DNA from: Thermoplasmata archaeon
Lineage (GTDB): Archaea > Thermoplasmatota > Thermoplasmata > Thermoplasmatales > Thermoplasmataceae
Direction of reading: 5' to 3'
Length of the DNA: 9,320 nt
Assembly (NCBI GenBank): GCA_021797525.1
Contig: JAJZZQ010000032.1
Span: 1-9,320 of the forward strand
Part shown: positions 6,659-9,320 of the stretch, one piece after another
Layout of the letters: each line of letters opens with the position of its first letter
Position numbering within the stretch: position 1 is the stretch's first letter
The notes under the pieces: generated by a model
What the model saw: the letters and a program-made list of their open reading frames with translations, nothing else
Told to the model about the DNA's origin: nothing
Database searches by the model: none
Position numbers and translations under genes: made by a program

Positions 6659-6679
6659 ATCAGGTCTTTGAAACCTGAT
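6659..6679. repeat. 21-base dyad in the transketolase leader
   Basis: Perfect 7-base arms ATCAGGT (6659-6665) and ACCTGAT (6673-6679) are separated by seven bases. An additional direct copy of TCAGGT lies just upstream (6651-6656), giving three half-site-like units in 29 bases. The dyad overlaps the predicted transcription start, so it could be an operator or, in RNA, a small 5' hairpin. No match to a known regulator is claimed. Confidence 0.45.
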
Positions 6680-6697
6680 GATAATGGAGAAATAAAG

Positions 6698-7528
6698 ATG
6701 GAACAAATCAGTGTCAGTGATCTGAAGGGAATATCGGCACAGATAAGGAAGAGGGTCATAGAGATGGTCTATTCCGCCAAAAGCGGTCATCCTGGAGGCT
6801 CTCTGAGTATTGCAGACGTTCTCACGGTTCTTTATTTCCGTGAGATGAATATTGATCCTCTCAAACCTGATGATCCGGATCGTGACAGGCTTGTATTGAG
6901 TAAGGGACATGCCTCTCCTGGCTTATATGCGACCCTTGCGATCAGAGGCTTCTTTCCAGAGGAATATCTGAGCGGCTTCAGGAAAATTTCTTCAAAACTT
7001 GAAGGGCATGTTCATCGCGGTGTGCCGGGCGTGGAAGCTTCCACCGGGTCCCTGGGCCAGGGGATAGGCATTGCTGTGGGAATGGCACTGGCAGGGAAAT
7101 TAGACAGAAAAAATTATCATGTTTATGCTATCATAGGAGACGGTGAGCTTCAGGAAGGAAGTGTCTGGGAATCATTAATGGCTGGCCATAAATATTCGCT
7201 TGACAACATGACTGTTATACTGGACAGGAATCGGGTCCAGCTGGATGGATTCACTGATGATATAATGCCCCAGAACAACATAAGGGAGATGGTCTCTTCC
7301 TTCGGATGGGAGGTTTTTGAGATAAATGGCCATGATTATGAGGAAATTATGGGGGCAGTGGAGAAGGCTAAAAACTTCAGAGGGAAACCAACATTCATTC
7401 TGGCAAACACAGTGAAAGGAAAGGGGGTCAGCTATATGGAAAACAACCCAAAATACCATGGAAGCCCTCCTGCAAACGATGATGAATATGAGAGAGCTCT
7501 CAGGGAACTTTCTGGTGATGTTCCATGA
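6698..7528 (+). CDS. Transketolase, N-terminal subunit (thiamine diphosphate pyrophosphate domain)
   Basis: A 276-residue subunit matching the first domain of transketolase, which is encoded as two proteins in many archaea. With its partner it moves two-carbon ketol units between sugar phosphates in the cytosol. Visible motifs are SGHPGGSLS (29-37) with conserved His31, KGHASPGLY (69-77) with His71, the thiamine-diphosphate and metal motif starting GDG (147-149) and closing at ILDRN (174-178), and KGKGVSYME (240-248) followed by a conserved His254. I chose the ATG at 6698 because GGAG lies eight bases upstream (6686-6689) and the protein then begins as family members do; an upstream in-frame TTG (6668) lies inside the dyad. 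Its TGA overlaps the ATG of the C-terminal subunit by four bases, which ensures coupled production of the two halves. Confidence 0.95.
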   Translation: MEQISVSDLKGISAQIRKRVIEMVYSAKSGHPGGSLSIADVLTVLYFREMNIDPLKPDDPDRDRLVLSKGHASPGLYATLAIRGFFPEEYLSGFRKISSKLEGHVHRGVPGVEASTGSLGQGIGIAVGMALAGKLDRKNYHVYAIIGDGELQEGSVWESLMAGHKYSLDNMTVILDRNRVQLDGFTDDIMPQNNIREMVSSFGWEVFEINGHDYEEIMGAVEKAKNFRGKPTFILANTVKGKGVSYMENNPKYHGSPPANDDEYERALRELSGDVP

Positions 7529-8481
7529 CAAGTGAAAGCCTCAGGGACACTTACGGGGAGGAACTGAAAAAACTTGGTTCTATCCATAAAGACATTGTTG
7601 TTCTGGATGCAGACCTGTCATCATCTACGAAGACAGGGCTCTTCGGAAAGGAATTCCCGGAAAGATTCTTCAACATGGGGATTTCGGAGCAGTCAATGGT
7701 ATCGGCTGCTGCCGGACTGGCTCTTTCAGGCAAGAAGGTTTTTGCATCTACATTTGCAGTGTTTCTGATGAGGACCTATGAACAGTTGAGGCAGTCAATC
7801 TGCTACAATAACGTTTCAGCAAACTTTGTCGTCACCCATGCCGGGATAACTGTTGGCGAGGATGGTGCTACACATCAGATTGTTGAGGATGTTGGGATAA
7901 TGGCTGGCCTGCCGAACATGAAGGTAACTGTCCCTGTAGATTCCATAGAGACAAGATCCGTTATAGATTACCTTGTAGAGAAAGGGTCTGGGCCAAATTA
8001 CGTCAGGCTATCAAGAGAGAAATTTCCGGTTCTTAATGAACCGGATTATCAGTTCCGGCCTGGCAAATCTGTAACATTTCTGGATGGATCTGATATAACA
8101 ATAATAGGAATGGGCGTTATGGTATCCTTTGCCCTCAAGGCTGCAGAGGTTCTGAGGAGAAGGGGAATTTCAGCCAGAGTCATTAACATGTCATCAATAA
8201 AACCCATAGACCGGGGTGCTATTCTGAAGGCTGCCAGAGAGACCGGCAAAATAGTAACTGTGGAGGAACATTCCATCTTTAACGGCCTTGGAAGCAGGGT
8301 TGCTGAAATTATTTCAGAGGAATATCCGGTGAAAGTGGCACGGCTTGGAGTGAATGATTCCTTTGGCAAATCCGGGAAATCCTGGGAGCTTTTCGAATAT
8401 TTTCATATGGGAGTTGATGATATAGTGAAGACAGCAGAAACATGTTTCAGGGAGGAACCTAAATATGAAAATATTTCTTGA
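7525..8481 (+). CDS. Transketolase, C-terminal subunit (pyrimidine-binding and C-terminal domains)
   Basis: A 318-residue subunit that supplies the pyrimidine-binding domain and the C-terminal domain of transketolase. NMGISEQSM (50-58) carries the catalytic glutamate (Glu55) that activates the aminopyrimidine ring of thiamine diphosphate. The phenylalanine-rich stretch near 72-82 ([11 protein letters not shown]) and [15 protein letters not shown] (104-118) match the cofactor and substrate region of the family. The C-terminal domain (from about residue 188, [13 protein letters not shown]) is the usual Rossmann-like fold with [13 protein letters not shown] near 246-258. Length and motifs fit a DXS/transketolase-like beta subunit, and pairing with an N subunit and transaldolase supports transketolase rather than DXP synthase. 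It starts inside the stop of the upstream gene and its 3' end overlaps transaldolase by 17 bases. Confidence 0.94.
   Translation: MTSESLRDTYGEELKKLGSIHKDIVVLDADLSSSTKTGLFGKEFPERFFNMGISEQSMVSAAAGLALSGKKVFASTFAVFLMRTYEQLRQSICYNNVSANFVVTHAGITVGEDGATHQIVEDVGIMAGLPNMKVTVPVDSIETRSVIDYLVEKGSGPNYVRLSREKFPVLNEPDYQFRPGKSVTFLDGSDITIIGMGVMVSFALKAAEVLRRRGISARVINMSSIKPIDRGAILKAARETGKIVTVEEHSIFNGLGSRVAEIISEEYPVKVARLGVNDSFGKSGKSWELFEYFHMGVDDIVKTAETCFREEPKYENIS
8451..8455 (+). promoter_or_regulatory. Ribosome-binding site for transaldolase
   Basis: GGAGG lies nine bases before the ATG at 8465, inside the coding region of the transketolase C subunit. It fixes the start codon and shows that internal genes of this operon use Shine-Dalgarno initiation, while most first genes in the window look leaderless. 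Confidence 0.7.
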
Positions 8482-9136
8482 TACGGCAAGTGTGAAGGAA
8501 ATTCAGGAAGGTGTGGATCTAGGCCTGGTTGATGGAGTGACAACAAACCCCACCCTCGCTGCCAAAGAGGCGAAGGGTGGAAAGACATTCAGTGACATCG
8601 TAAAAGAGATCCTAAAGATCACTCCGGGGCCAGTTAGTGTGGAGGTAGTTGCTACCGATTTGGATGGTATGCTGAAGCAGGCTTCCAGAATTTCGCAACT
8701 GGGTTCAAACGCAGTTGTTAAAATCCCAATGACAAAGGAAGGCCTCAAGGCAATAAAGGTGTTGAAGGAGAAAAGGGTTGCAGTAAACTGCACTCTTATA
8801 TTTAACTCACTTCAGGCACTTTTTGCAGCAAAAGCCGGGGCTGAATATGTCTCGCCATTTGTAGGGAGGCTTGACGATATAGGTCAGGATGGCATGCAGA
8901 TCATTGAGGAGATAAGAGCCATTTTCAATAATTACAAGATACATACCAACATTCTTGTGGCTTCCATAAGGAATCCTGTCCATGTATTGAGATCAGCAAT
9001 CATTGGCGCGGACGTTGTGACTATGCCCTATGATGTTCTGATGAAGCTTCCAACTCATCCTAAGACAGACGAGGGGCTTGCAAGGTTCCTGGAAGACTGG
9101 AAGAAAGTTTCACCAGATGGGTCTTTCCCACTCTGA
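8465..9136 (+). CDS. tal: Transaldolase, small (TalC/FSA-like) class
   Basis: A 223-residue (beta/alpha)8-barrel class I aldolase that transfers a dihydroxyacetone unit between sugar phosphates through a Schiff base. The N terminus [13 protein letters not shown] and DGVTTNPTL (23-31) are typical of the short transaldolase group. VVKIPMT (84-90) contains the Schiff-base Lys86. Two positions separate transaldolases from fructose-6-phosphate aldolases in this group: here residue 60 is Glu (in VSVEVV) and residue 132 is Phe (in SPFVGR), the transaldolase pattern, where the E. coli aldolase FSA has Gln and Tyr. The product is therefore called transaldolase, in agreement with the linked transketolase genes. 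It is the last gene of the operon, with a strong ribosome-binding site and a T-run directly after its stop codon. Confidence 0.93.
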   Translation: MKIFLDTASVKEIQEGVDLGLVDGVTTNPTLAAKEAKGGKTFSDIVKEILKITPGPVSVEVVATDLDGMLKQASRISQLGSNAVVKIPMTKEGLKAIKVLKEKRVAVNCTLIFNSLQALFAAKAGAEYVSPFVGRLDDIGQDGMQIIEEIRAIFNNYKIHTNILVASIRNPVHVLRSAIIGADVVTMPYDVLMKLPTHPKTDEGLARFLEDWKKVSPDGSFPL

Positions 9137-9153
9137 TTTTTTTAATAAAAAAA
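9137..9153. terminator. Bidirectional T-run/A-run terminator between convergent genes
   Basis: Seven T (9137-9143) follow the transaldolase stop codon at once, and seven A (9147-9153) provide seven T on the minus strand just after the stop of the convergent ribonuclease gene. Archaeal RNA polymerase ends transcription at such U-runs without needing a hairpin. The element TTTTTTTAATAAAAAAA is nearly self-complementary and fills almost the whole 19-base gap. Confidence 0.65.
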
Positions 9154-9155
9154 TT

Positions 9156-9320
9156 TCAATAAACCCTAACAGTTTCAAGGTTTCTCAGGGCAATCGCTTC
9201 TATTCCGAATTTTGACCTTATCTGTTTTGCAAAATCCACTGCTTTGTCCGCTTCACCGTGGTTTACAAGGATCTTGTGCGGCTTCGGCTGCATGGTTGCA
9301 ATGTAAGACAGTAATTGTCT
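9156..9320 (-). CDS. Beta-CASP/CPSF-type metallo-beta-lactamase ribonuclease, C-terminal end
   Basis: The last 54 codons of a minus-strand gene that continues beyond the right edge. The translation contains PKPHKILVNHGEADKAVDFA and ends in LRNLETVRVY. The NHGE segment fits motif C of the beta-CASP domain, where the His contributes to the dinuclear zinc site, and the closing pattern with an aligned Asn-Leu-Glu is typical of archaeal CPSF-like nucleases. These enzymes process or degrade RNA; the KH-containing form (aCPSF1/FttA) also acts in transcription termination. The N-terminal KH domains and the metallo-beta-lactamase motifs are outside the window, so aCPSF1 and aCPSF2 cannot be told apart. 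The family call rests on a short but characteristic piece. Confidence 0.75.
   Translation of the reverse strand, partial: RQLLSYIATMQPKPHKILVNHGEADKAVDFAKQIRSKFGIEAIALRNLETVRVY

Noticed and set aside
6668..6697. TTG-initiated 10-residue extension of the transketolase N subunit
   Set aside because: The TTG is within the 21-base dyad; the ATG at 6698 has a well-spaced GGAG and gives the normal family N terminus.
1..9320. Mobile elements, CRISPR arrays, toxin-antitoxin or defence systems, tRNA or rRNA genes
   Set aside because: No transposase, integrase, repeat-spacer pattern, nuclease/toxin pair or RNA-gene structure could be seen on either strand; almost all of the sequence is covered by housekeeping or surface-related genes.

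Overview
The window looks like a chromosomal segment of a thermophilic or acidophilic euryarchaeon, most likely of the order Thermoplasmatales. The reasons are: archaeal-type proteins (split transketolase, FtsZ with an acidic N-terminal extension, a beta-CASP ribonuclease, a pilin-like surface protein); arginine and isoleucine codons dominated by AGG/AGA and ATA; mid-range GC; and promoters with A/T-rich TATA-like boxes about 25-30 bases before start codons that are often GTG or TTG, as expected for leaderless transcripts. The species cannot be told from the sequence alone.

Layout. The left edge carries the 5' third of purB (adenylosuccinate lyase) on the minus strand. A 312-base divergent intergenic region separates it from a plus-strand gene for a Ser/Thr/Asn-rich, probably N-glycosylated protein with an archaeal type IV pilin-like N terminus. 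Next is a plus-strand AMP-forming acyl-CoA synthetase of the medium-chain (AlkK-like) type. Its 3' end overlaps, tail to tail, a minus-strand nucleotide-sugar epimerase/dehydratase. That gene is divergent from a plus-strand processive family 2 glycosyltransferase. ftsZ follows closely on the plus strand with its own promoter. Then comes a compact operon of transketolase N subunit, transketolase C subunit and transaldolase, linked by 4-base and 17-base overlaps. The right edge holds the last 54 codons of a minus-strand beta-CASP/CPSF-type ribonuclease, convergent with transaldolase across 19 bases.

How the genes fit together. The transketolase halves and transaldolase form a complete non-oxidative pentose phosphate module, which would supply ribose 5-phosphate and erythrose 4-phosphate; purB uses ribose phosphate products in purine synthesis. 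The epimerase, the membrane glycosyltransferase and the sequon-rich pilin-like protein all point to cell-surface carbohydrate and glycoprotein, but a shared pathway is inference. The genes themselves belong to known families. The less ordinary signals are regulatory: two well-formed dyads, one against the ftsZ TATA box and one at the predicted transcription start of the transketolase operon, and a nearly symmetric T-run/A-run that appears to terminate both convergent transcripts at the right end. I found no mobile element, CRISPR array, tRNA or rRNA.
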